Shown: piece by piece, positions 16,383 through 23,156 of the stretch
How positions within the stretch are numbered: the first letter of the stretch is position 1
How the letters are laid out: every line of letters begins with the position of its first letter
Virus record (IMG/VR): IMGVR_UViG_3300018428_000030
Coordinates: 1 to 51,763 of that record
Direction: 5' to 3' (one strand)
From: a virus
Length of the DNA: 51,763 nucleotides
Program-made: the position numbers and the translations under genes
The notes under the pieces: model-generated
Database searches by the model: none
What the model was told of the DNA's origin: nothing
What the model saw: only the letters and a program-made list of their open reading frames with translations

Positions 16383-17774
16383 ATGAGCTTTCTTGATAAA
16401 GATTTACTATTTACAAAATTTAGTGGGAGTGCCTTTGTTGAATCAAAAGTAACTCCTGTATCTGGCTCTGTATTGTTTTTTGATTCTAATCGGGATCTCA
16501 CAACTGTTTTAACTTCATCTATATCAGTTAATTCTTCTTCTTACGCATTATCCGCATCATACGCGTCAGAGGGTGGAACAAATTTTAATGTAAGCACAGT
16601 TATAGCATCTGAAGATATTGTAAAGGGCGAAGTTGTTGAAACTAAGTCTGCGTTATCTGGCGATCTAATTGTACATAAAGCTATTGCTAAATCTCCAGAT
16701 CCAGTATCTGGTTCTTTAAGTAAAGTTATTGGTATTGCTTCGGAGAATATTAACTCTGGTTCTTCTGGTGATATTATAACACACGGTTATTTAAGTGGGA
16801 TAAACACATCTACAGGTTTTTCTGAAGGAGAAAGTTTATTTGTAAGTTCAACTATTTCTGGGTCCATAACTACAATTAGACCGTTAGCTCCAAAAGATAA
16901 AATAAAAGTAGGATATGTTGCAGAGGTCAATGCTGTGACAGGCCGAATATTTGTTGAACTAGACCATCCTACTGCTTTTGGGGATTTAAGCAATTTTGAA
17001 GTTTCTGGTTCGTTGTTGGATGGAGCATTTCTGGTATATGATGCTTCAACAGGAAACTGGACACCACGGTCTGAAGGATTAGTTTTAAGTGGAAGTTTAA
17101 GTGCTAGTAATGCTGATATAGATAGTTTGATATCGAATACAGTTTTAGTTAATGACACATTATCTACTTTAAATGCTACAGTTCAAAATAATTTAATAGT
17201 CGAAAATGATTTAACTGTCGCTAGGGATGTTGTAGTTGAAAGAACATTAATTGCTAGTGGTTCAGCAACACCATTTAGAGTCGCTAGTCTAACCAATGAA
17301 CTTCCTGTATTATATGTAACTGGTAGTAGAGTTGGCATTAATAGGACAGACCCTCAGTTTAATTTACACGTCAGTGGGTCTTTTGCTGCTACAACTAAAT
17401 CATTTGTTATTGACCATGCTGCTGAGCCTGGAAAAGCTTTAGTACATGCTACATTGGAAGGTCCAGAACACGCAGTTTTTGTGCGTGGTAGAGCTGATAG
17501 TTTAGTTATTAATTTACCTGAGTACTGGTCGTGGCTTATTGATGAAAGTACTATTTCTGTTAATGTTACAGCTGCTGACAATCCAGCAATTTACCACGTT
17601 AAAGAGATTAAAGACAATAAAGTGTATATGGGAGCTACTAGAAATGAAAAGTGGTACCATAAATTAAAAAATAAATTACCATGGTTTTCTGGAAAACTAG
17701 ACGATTTTTATTATCTTATACATGCTGAACGTAAAGATGTAGATAGATTAAAAACTGTAATCAAAAGAAAATAA
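16383..17774 (+). CDS. Tail-fibre or whisker-like structural protein
   Basis: A 463-residue Ser/Thr/Val-rich, beta-repetitive protein. The N-terminal half has short repeats with Gly-Ser and Ile/Val alternation (SGSLSKVIGIASENINSGSS and similar). The middle (about 225-300) looks like a trimeric shaft with V-x-N-D-L-T patterns. The region near 335-375 (KSFVIDHAAEPGKALVHATL, then EGPEHAVFVRGR) matches a module seen in T4-like marine phage fibres and whiskers. The C-terminal 80 residues form a separate basic domain, perhaps an attachment or chaperone domain. A host-recognition or virion-fibre role is inferred from composition and this module; the exact virion position is unknown. Confidence 0.72.
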   Translation: MSFLDKDLLFTKFSGSAFVESKVTPVSGSVLFFDSNRDLTTVLTSSISVNSSSYALSASYASEGGTNFNVSTVIASEDIVKGEVVETKSALSGDLIVHKAIAKSPDPVSGSLSKVIGIASENINSGSSGDIITHGYLSGINTSTGFSEGESLFVSSTISGSITTIRPLAPKDKIKVGYVAEVNAVTGRIFVELDHPTAFGDLSNFEVSGSLLDGAFLVYDASTGNWTPRSEGLVLSGSLSASNADIDSLISNTVLVNDTLSTLNATVQNNLIVENDLTVARDVVVERTLIASGSATPFRVASLTNELPVLYVTGSRVGINRTDPQFNLHVSGSFAATTKSFVIDHAAEPGKALVHATLEGPEHAVFVRGRADSLVINLPEYWSWLIDESTISVNVTAADNPAIYHVKEIKDNKVYMGATRNEKWYHKLKNKLPWFSGKLDDFYYLIHAERKDVDRLKTVIKRK

Positions 17775-17817
17775 TAAATAAAGTTTATACTTATTGTAAA
17801 ATACTATATATTGTTGT

Positions 17818-18108
17818 ATGTCTGAAGAAAATGTTATAAAATTTAATGAGGAAGAAATGCAGTTAATTGCTGAACTTCAATCTAAATATCAGCAAAAAAT
17901 ATTTGAATTAGGTCAAAATGAACTAGCATATCTTGATACTAAACAACAACTCGAAGAAATTGAAGGTATCAAAAAACAAATACTGGATGCTTGGGGTGAA
18001 GTTCAACAAGAAGAAGCTAAACTTTTAGAATCACTAAGTGAAAAATATGGAGATGGTATTTTGAATATTAAAGATGGAACTTTTAAACCGTCTACTCAAT
18101 CAACTTAA
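17818..18108 (+). CDS. Small coiled-coil protein
   Basis: A 96-residue protein, almost entirely charged helix (Glu/Gln/Lys-rich, residues 8-75) with a short non-helical tail. It resembles the small coiled-coil proteins common in T4-like genomes, but I cannot assign it. It starts at an ATG after a TACTTATT-like variant of the recurrent element near 17789. Confidence 0.65.
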   Translation: MSEENVIKFNEEEMQLIAELQSKYQQKIFELGQNELAYLDTKQQLEEIEGIKKQILDAWGEVQQEEAKLLESLSEKYGDGILNIKDGTFKPSTQST

Positions 18109-18116
18109 TATTTATA
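18109..18116 (+). promoter_or_regulatory. TATTTATA element before GTG-start gene
   Basis: TATTTATA followed by TAT and the GTG at 18120, with no Shine-Dalgarno site. The element starts at the first base after the preceding TAA. The same arrangement recurs at 21033-21046. Confidence 0.4.
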
Positions 18117-18119
18117 TAT

Positions 18120-18326
18120 GTGAAGACTAAATCCAGCGTAAGGTTTGAGCCTTATAACGATAATGTATTATATGATTCATTGTTGGATTCAAATGAAGCA
18201 AAATGCGATCCAACAGGCGAAGATACTTTTCTAGATATATTCCAACGTCGGTATCAGTCAAGCAAAATAAAGTTAGATATTTCAGTAGGAATTGATAAAA
18301 AATTTCTTGACATTCTAAATATATAA
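18120..18326 (+). CDS. Small acidic protein, GTG start
   Basis: A 68-residue protein, acidic (Asp-rich), of unknown family. The GTG start is chosen because no in-frame ATG occurs nearby and because the upstream sequence TATTTATATATGTG is identical to that before the GTG at 21044. It contains FLDIFQRRYQSSKIKLDISV. It may be a regulator or small interaction protein; no motif settles this. Confidence 0.6.
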   Translation: MKTKSSVRFEPYNDNVLYDSLLDSNEAKCDPTGEDTFLDIFQRRYQSSKIKLDISVGIDKKFLDILNI

Positions 18327-18365
18327 AGTATAAGCAAAGCTCTGCTTACTTAGTGCTTTTTATTT
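18326..18365 (+). terminator. Weak hairpin after 18120 gene
   Basis: TAAGCA (18331-18336) pairs with TGCTTA (18343-18348), extended by an AAG/CTT pair across a two-base bulge, followed after a gap by CTTTTT. It is a weak terminator candidate only. Confidence 0.3.
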
Positions 18366-18382
18366 AATATTTTATTTTATTT

Positions 18383-18742
18383 ATGAGTATTGATAAAAAA
18401 AATATAAGCCCAAAGCTTAAAGCTAAGAAAGCTAAAGCTGGTAATACTTTATATAAAAAAAGTAAATTTACTAAACAAAAAGAATTGTGTGTTGAAACAC
18501 ATCTTAATCAATTAATTCCTATAATTTTCAAAACTATGTACACAGCGGATGGACTATGTTTTGATCCAGAAAGCGATGAAGCTAAAATCTACATCAGAAA
18601 ACAGCTTCAAAATAAAAGAAAACTTAATGTTTTGATAGAAGAAATAACTCATGCTTTTTTCTGGGAAATGCCTGAGTATAGAGTTAGAAAATTCAGTGCT
18701 CAATTAGGTAAAATTATATATCATCTTTTTGTAAAAAAGTAA
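18383..18742 (+). CDS. Small phage protein resembling a degenerate zincin fold
   Basis: A 119-residue protein with a basic N-terminus (about 1-30) and a globular core: TMYTADGLCFDPESDEAKIY, then LIEEITHAFFWEMPEYRV and LGKIIYHLF. Phage families I know have a similar layout with an HExxHxxxW motif at this place. Here the motif reads E-E-I-T-H, so the first His is replaced by Glu while the second His is kept. If related, it would not bind zinc in the usual way. Relation is inferred from layout only. Confidence 0.55.
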   Translation: MSIDKKNISPKLKAKKAKAGNTLYKKSKFTKQKELCVETHLNQLIPIIFKTMYTADGLCFDPESDEAKIYIRKQLQNKRKLNVLIEEITHAFFWEMPEYRVRKFSAQLGKIIYHLFVKK

Positions 18743-18761
18743 AAAACACTTACTTTTATAA

Positions 18762-18769
18762 TATTTATT
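18762..18769 (+). promoter_or_regulatory. TATTTATT element
   Basis: TATTTATT ends four bases before the ATG at 18774. No Shine-Dalgarno site is present. Confidence 0.4.
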
Positions 18770-18773
18770 ATAG

Positions 18774-19937
18774 ATGATAGACACCAAGTATAAAATATAC
18801 CTAGATATGGATGGAGTGATCGCTGATTGGAACGGTCAGTTCAGAAAAAAGTTTGGGTACCCAGTTGAGGTGTTTGATCAAAAATATGGCACTGAAAAAA
18901 GAAATAATCTTCTTCAACAAAATAGTCCTTCTTTTTATGAAACAATGCCATGGACAAAAGATGGTAAAATTCTAGTAAATTTCTTAAAACAGTTTCCTTC
19001 AGAAATACTTAGCCATGCTGCTGATGAAGAAACCAAGACTGGAAAGCAGAATTGGTTAAGTAATAAAAATATTAATTTAACGCAACATTTGGTAGACCAA
19101 CGACAAGAAAAAGCAAAATATGCTGATAAAAATTGTATACTGATTGATGATAGGGAAGATAATATTTCAGAGTTTAAAAATGCTGGTGGTATTGGTATAT
19201 TACACAAAAGTTCGACAGATACAATAAACCAACTTAAAGAAGTTTTAGGTATTAAACAATCACACAGAATATATAATAGTATTTTAAATCCAGAGTTATT
19301 TAATAATGATATCTTAAAACCAGAAGTAGTTGAACAACTTCATAGAGTCGCTAAAGAATTTTATGAAGAAACTGAATTAGAAGCTCCTATTGAAGACATC
19401 ATACTATTAGGGAGTTCAGCTGGTTATAATTGGACACCAACTAGTGATTTAGATTTGCATTTACTAGTTGATTTTGAAAAAATAGATGAAAATAAAGAAT
19501 TAGTAAAAAAACTAGTAGATGGATATAAAAATAAATGGAATAATTCCCATGATATATACATTAACGAACATCCAGTTGAAGTATATATTCAAGACATTGA
19601 TGAAGTTAATAAAAGCCAAGCAGTCTATAGTATAGGTAAAAATGAGTGGATCACTAAACCAAAGTATGAATCGCCAAATATAGATAAAATAGCAATTAAA
19701 AGAAAGTATAAAGAACTTACTACTTTGATTGATAATTCTGTTCAACAATCTGATATTGAAAATTTAAAGAATTTGGTTCGAAGACTTTATAACATGCGTG
19801 AATCGGGCTTAAGTTCAGGTGGTGAATACAGTACTGAGAATTTAGTATTTAAACTTTTAAGAAAAAATGGTTATATTGATAAAGTACGTGATACAATAAT
19901 AAGTTTAATGGATGATGAACTTTCATTGAGAACATAA
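18774..19937 (+). CDS. HAD phosphatase fused to nucleotidyltransferase
   Basis: A 387-residue two-domain protein. The N-terminal domain has the HAD nucleophile motif DMDGVIADW (D11, D13) and the distal acidic motif LIDDRED (D125, D126). It resembles 5'(3')-deoxynucleotidase-like phosphatases. After a linker, residues 213-234 (GSSAGYNWTPTSDLDLHLLV, with D225 and D227) match the GS-x-x-x-x-S-D-x-D metal-binding motif of the nucleotidyltransferase superfamily (MNT/pol-beta type). A third acid is probable in VEVYIQD (about 266). Each domain is known separately in phages; the phosphatase-plus-transferase architecture recalls end-processing enzymes that trim 3' phosphates before adding nucleotides. 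The substrate is unknown. Confidence 0.8.
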   Translation: MIDTKYKIYLDMDGVIADWNGQFRKKFGYPVEVFDQKYGTEKRNNLLQQNSPSFYETMPWTKDGKILVNFLKQFPSEILSHAADEETKTGKQNWLSNKNINLTQHLVDQRQEKAKYADKNCILIDDREDNISEFKNAGGIGILHKSSTDTINQLKEVLGIKQSHRIYNSILNPELFNNDILKPEVVEQLHRVAKEFYEETELEAPIEDIILLGSSAGYNWTPTSDLDLHLLVDFEKIDENKELVKKLVDGYKNKWNNSHDIYINEHPVEVYIQDIDEVNKSQAVYSIGKNEWITKPKYESPNIDKIAIKRKYKELTTLIDNSVQQSDIENLKNLVRRLYNMRESGLSSGGEYSTENLVFKLLRKNGYIDKVRDTIISLMDDELSLRT

Positions 19938-19986
19938 TAATTTAACCATTATATATAAAAAATCATTGATTATTTAAATTTAATGA

Positions 19987-19994
19987 TATTTATA
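19987..19994 (+). promoter_or_regulatory. TATTTATA element upstream of tail tube gene
   Basis: TATTTATA lies 29 bases before the ATG at 20024, leaving space for a leader with a clear ribosome site (AAAGGAA at about 20011-20017). This spacing is what a promoter would give. Confidence 0.45.
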
Positions 19995-20023
19995 TTCATA
20001 AGACATAATTAAAGGAATAACTT

Positions 20024-20515
20024 ATGGCAGAATTACTAAATCCAACAGAAATTTTTTACACAGCGTTTGAACCTAAAGTTCAAAACAGACACATCTTATA
20101 TTGTGACGGTGTACCTTCATTTATTATCAAAAAGGTAGCCAGACCAAATATTCAGCAAGCAGCCAAAGAACTGGACCACATCAATATCAAAACTTTTTAT
20201 AAAGGAAAAAGTGTATGGCAACCAGTAGCAATGGAACTTTATGACCCAATTGTTCCATCTGGGGCTCAAGCAGTGATGGAATGGGTCCGTCTACACCATG
20301 AATCCGTAACTGGCCGTGATGGTTATCAAGATTTCTATAAAAAAGATTTAACCGTTAATGTATTAGGTCCAGTTGGTGATAAAGTTGAAGAATGGACTCT
20401 CAAAGGAGCATTTATTACTGATGCTAATTTTGGTGAACTGGATTGGAGCAATGACGGTGATGCTTTAATGATTAATTTGACAGTACAACCAGATTATTGT
20501 ATACTACAATACTAG
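20024..20515 (+). CDS. Tail tube protein (T4 gp19-like)
   Basis: A 163-residue protein identical in length to T4 gp19. It starts MAELLNPTEIFYTAFEPKVQNR and contains FIIKKVARPNI, KSVWQPVAMELYDPI and DANFGELDWSND, all fitting T4-type tail tubes. Hexamers stack to form the inner tube that is driven through the envelope. The tail sheath (gp18), normally upstream in T4-like phages, is not in this window. It has a good Shine-Dalgarno site and its own terminator, consistent with high expression. Confidence 0.93.
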   Translation: MAELLNPTEIFYTAFEPKVQNRHILYCDGVPSFIIKKVARPNIQQAAKELDHINIKTFYKGKSVWQPVAMELYDPIVPSGAQAVMEWVRLHHESVTGRDGYQDFYKKDLTVNVLGPVGDKVEEWTLKGAFITDANFGELDWSNDGDALMINLTVQPDYCILQY

Positions 20516-20539
20516 TTTATATAACTTTAATTATGTTAG

Positions 20540-20570
20540 AAAAAGCTCATCTAGTTCGGTGAGCTTTTTT
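20540..20570 (+). terminator. Intrinsic terminator after tail tube
   Basis: AAAAAGCTCA (20540-20549) pairs with TGAGCTTTTT (20560-20569), loop TCTAGTTCGG, followed by T residues. It immediately precedes the ATG of the next gene. Confidence 0.88.
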
Positions 20571-20571
20571 T

Positions 20572-21030
20572 ATGAATATGACAAATATAAAACCAGACGA
20601 CAAAATAGTAATGGCAAAACAAACAATTTCGCCTTTAAAATTTCCAGTACCTCAATATAATAAAGGGCCAAAACCTAGAGGTTTATGGTATGCTATTGGC
20701 ACTAGTTGGATTGACTGGGTTAGAAATGAAATGCCTGATTGGGAAGGTAATCATATTTATAATTTACAAGTAAACGCCAATAGAATATTAATAATAAAAA
20801 CTTACGAAGAATTACTTGAGTTTTCAAATAGATATACCGAAAAAGGTGATTCTTATGATGTTTTTTGGTCAGAAGTTTCTAAATCATATGATGGCATTGA
20901 AATAAATCCATATCAGCTGGATGCCAGATTTAATAATGAAACTACTTGGTATTACGGATGGGATATAGCATCTGGGTGTATCTGGAATGAAAATGCTTTA
21001 AATACAATTAATAGAATTGTTAAAAAGTAA
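20572..21030 (+). CDS. Conserved phage protein of unknown function
   Basis: A 152-residue protein with a conserved pattern: PKPRGLWYAIGTSWIDWVR, then a central strand (ANRILIIKTYEELLEF), SYDGIEINPYQLDA, and TTWYYGWDIASGCIWN near the end. I recognise this arrangement from proteins in unrelated phages, where it is annotated only as hypothetical. The W-x-x-G opening and the YDGI segment faintly recall ADP-ribosyltransferase folds, but I cannot confirm a catalytic triad. Two ATGs (20572 and 20578) are possible starts. The terminator stem of the tube gene is directly upstream. Confidence 0.65.
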   Translation: MNMTNIKPDDKIVMAKQTISPLKFPVPQYNKGPKPRGLWYAIGTSWIDWVRNEMPDWEGNHIYNLQVNANRILIIKTYEELLEFSNRYTEKGDSYDVFWSEVSKSYDGIEINPYQLDARFNNETTWYYGWDIASGCIWNENALNTINRIVKK

Positions 21031-21032
21031 TA

Positions 21033-21040
21033 TATTTATA
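21033..21040 (+). promoter_or_regulatory. TATTTATA element before GTG-start gene
   Basis: TATTTATA followed by TAT and the GTG at 21044. This repeats the exact arrangement at 18109-18122. Confidence 0.4.
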
Positions 21041-21043
21041 TAT

Positions 21044-21250
21044 GTGGACAATCATGACCATAACAACGATTTTGTTAAAAACTTGGAGTTGTACAAATGG
21101 TTGACTCAAGAAATGGAAGAAATATTAAAATATAAATGGATTGAATCTGAAAAAGCTGGTTATGATATAGGGTATGATAAAGCAGTTTTTGACTGGAAAG
21201 TTAAACATAGATCAGATTGGTTAAAAAGCAAAAAGTCAGATGGAAAATAA
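21044..21250 (+). CDS. Small phage protein, GTG start
   Basis: A 68-residue protein from the GTG at 21044; an in-frame TTG at 21017 lies inside the end of the previous gene and is disfavoured. It starts MDNHDHNNDFVKNLELYKWL and ends with the basic VKHRSDWLKSKKSDGK. The W-K-x-K-H-R-x-x-W-L segment looks like a conserved small phage protein, of unknown function. It overlaps the next gene by 11 bases. Confidence 0.6.
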   Translation: MDNHDHNNDFVKNLELYKWLTQEMEEILKYKWIESEKAGYDIGYDKAVFDWKVKHRSDWLKSKKSDGK

Positions 21251-22037
21251 TGTTAATAATATAACAGTTCTTTTACCAGGCGGATTCAAACCTCCACATG
21301 GCGGTCATTTAGAATTGGCAAATAAGTTTGCTTCTAGAGGAGACGTAGATAAAGTAATTGTTATGGTTGGACCCACTGAAAGGGATGGTATTAATAGAAA
21401 ACAAAGTTTGTCTATTTGGAATTCTTTACCTAAACATCCAAATGTACATGTATTACCAGTTTTAGAAGATAATCCTATGACAGCTGCTTTTAAATATGTT
21501 TTTAGGTTGCCAGAAGATAGTGATGAAACAGTTGCTTTAGGTGCTAGTTCAAAAAATACTGATGATGCTAAAAGATCGAAATTATTTAAATTAGCATTAG
21601 AAAAATATAAAACTACTTCCACTAAAAATGGTGAGAGAACACCAGAAAATGTAAATGCTACGGATATAACAGATGATGTTTATTCGGTATATAAGGATAG
21701 AAGTGATAATTTAAATGGTAATAGTATAAGTGCTAGTGTACTTAGAAACGATTTAAAAAATAATGATTTTGTTAATTTTAAAACTAATTATCCAAATATA
21801 GATGAAAATACAATAAAACGAATTTTTCACATTTTAAAAGGAACAACAATGAATGAGTTAAAAAAGAAAAAATACATGGGTATTGTTAAAGAAATGATAA
21901 ATGAAGAAGAAGGATTTATAGATGCACTGTTAGGTTCTGATGATGCTTATAAATCTATTTTGGATAAAATCAACAAGCGTGCTTCCGAATTAACAAAAGC
22001 TGCTCAAGATGCTAAAGATGATGCTATGGGCAAATAA
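21240..22037 (+). CDS. HxGH nucleotidylyltransferase (NMN/cytidylyltransferase-like)
   Basis: A 265-residue protein. LLPGGFKPPHGGHLELA (11-27) contains the HxGH signature (H20-H23) of the cytidylyltransferase/adenylyltransferase superfamily, and GNSISASVLRNDL (about 160-172) matches the second nucleotide-binding motif (ISxSxxR). Such enzymes transfer AMP or CMP from NTP to a small molecule: NMN adenylyltransferase makes NAD+, others make FAD or CDP-alcohols. The substrate cannot be told here. The C-terminal 60 residues form a separate charged helical region starting with a second internal Met. Phages that carry such enzymes may rebuild NAD+ after host depletion defences; that is inference. 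Confidence 0.75.
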   Translation: MENNVNNITVLLPGGFKPPHGGHLELANKFASRGDVDKVIVMVGPTERDGINRKQSLSIWNSLPKHPNVHVLPVLEDNPMTAAFKYVFRLPEDSDETVALGASSKNTDDAKRSKLFKLALEKYKTTSTKNGERTPENVNATDITDDVYSVYKDRSDNLNGNSISASVLRNDLKNNDFVNFKTNYPNIDENTIKRIFHILKGTTMNELKKKKYMGIVKEMINEEEGFIDALLGSDDAYKSILDKINKRASELTKAAQDAKDDAMGK

Positions 22038-22087
22038 GTGAGAATTAAAATAAATTAAAATTGTTATAACTATTCTATATATTATAT

Positions 22088-22900
22088 ATGAGTGAAGAAA
22101 TTGTTTTAAAAAGATCCACAGATACACCTCAACAAACTACAACGTCATATCCAAGTGAAAGAATAGATTTGCCAAGCAAAGGGCATTTCTATAACAGTAG
22201 CAGTCCATTAAGTAGTGGCACCGTTGAATTGAAAATGATGACTGCTAAAGAGGAAGATATCTTAACTAGTCAAAATCTCATCAAAAAAGGAATCGTATTA
22301 GATAAACTATTAGAAAGTTTAATAGTTACTCCTGGTGTATCTGTATCAGATTTACTTATATGTGATAAAAATGCTTTATTTGTAGCAGCTAGACGACTTG
22401 CGTACGGAGATAATTACGGTCCACTACAAATAAAATGTACACAGTGTGGAGAAGAATCTAAAGAAACTATTAATTTAGGATTATTAACCGAAAAAGAACT
22501 AGATTTTTCAGGGTTAGAAAAATCTCAAAATATTTTTGAGTTTGAGTTACCATTTTCTAAAAAAATAGTACATTTTAAATTGTTAACATCAAAAGATGAA
22601 GACGAGATTGACACTGAAATAAAATCCGTATCTAAGTTTCTAAAGTCTGGTGGAAGTGCAGAAGTAACAACGAGATTAAAAAAACTAATTGTTAGTCTTG
22701 ATGGAGATGAAGATAGGTCTAAAATCAACAAATTTGTGGATACAGAGCTGCTTTCTAGAGATAGTTCGGCATTACGTTCATTTGTAAGAAAAATAACGCC
22801 TGAGCTAGATTTGATGTTTAATTTCACATGTCCTAGCTGTTCACATGAAGAAAGGATGGATGTACCTATGACGGTACAGTTTTTTTGGCCTGAGTCTTGA
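22088..22900 (+). CDS. Baseplate hub protein (T4 gp26-like)
   Basis: A 270-residue protein; T4 gp26 has 208. RIDLPSKGHFYNSSSPLSSG, then VELKMMTAKEEDILTSQNLI and AARRLAYGDNYGP are typical of the T4 baseplate hub family (PF12322-like). A CTQC pair (about 118-121) and CPSC pair (about 256-259) would form a zinc ribbon. The gene ends QFFWPES, a usual end for this family, but a seven-T run (22880-22886) sits four codons before the stop, and an open frame continues in the +1 frame. See the frameshift entry that follows. Confidence 0.85.
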   Translation: MSEEIVLKRSTDTPQQTTTSYPSERIDLPSKGHFYNSSSPLSSGTVELKMMTAKEEDILTSQNLIKKGIVLDKLLESLIVTPGVSVSDLLICDKNALFVAARRLAYGDNYGPLQIKCTQCGEESKETINLGLLTEKELDFSGLEKSQNIFEFELPFSKKIVHFKLLTSKDEDEIDTEIKSVSKFLKSGGSAEVTTRLKKLIVSLDGDEDRSKINKFVDTELLSRDSSALRSFVRKITPELDLMFNFTCPSCSHEERMDVPMTVQFFWPES

Positions 22901-23117
22901 TTACAAATTAGTACTCCACAAACAAATATTTGAATTGTGTTATTTCTCTAACGGAGCTTTAAATGTAGACATTGCTTATAACTTACCCATATATCTTCGT
23001 AATTTCTATTATAGAAGTTTAGTAGAACTTAAAGAAAAAGAAGCTAAATCGTACGAAGAATCTTCAAAGAAATCTCCAAAAAATACTGGTAAAGCAACGG
23101 TAGATAAACCGTTTTAA
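22881..23117 (+). CDS. Probable +1 frameshift extension of the gp26-like gene
   Basis: This frame is open from 22872 to the TAA at 23115-23117 and has no ATG start; the only alternative starts are a CTG at 22890 and a TTG at 22935 without a ribosome site. Shifting +1 on the T7 run (22880-22886) reads TTT-TTT-(T)-GGC and continues as FFGLSLDYKLVLHKQIFELC, then YNLPIYLRNFYYRSLVELKE. This part looks like the small protein that follows the gp26-type gene in T4-like phages (a short F-x-L-x-Y...YNLP...R-x-F/W-Y pattern). It would add about 76 residues. Frameshifting is inferred from the lack of a start and the slippery run; a lone product from TTG at 22935 (60 aa) is the alternative. Confidence 0.6.
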   Translation, partial: FFGLSLDYKLVLHKQIFELCYFSNGALNVDIAYNLPIYLRNFYYRSLVELKEKEAKSYEESSKKSPKNTGKATVDKPF

Positions 23118-23132
23118 AACAGTATAGCTGTA

Positions 23133-23144
23133 TATTTATAAATA
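23133..23144 (+). promoter_or_regulatory. TATTTATAAATA element before tape measure gene
   Basis: A palindromic version, TATTTATAAATA, ending 12 bases before the ATG at 23157. It contains both the element found at other genes and, on the same strand, the T4-type late consensus TATAAATA. A similar palindromic copy is at 5707-5718. Confidence 0.4.
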
Positions 23145-23156
23145 TAACTATAAATT

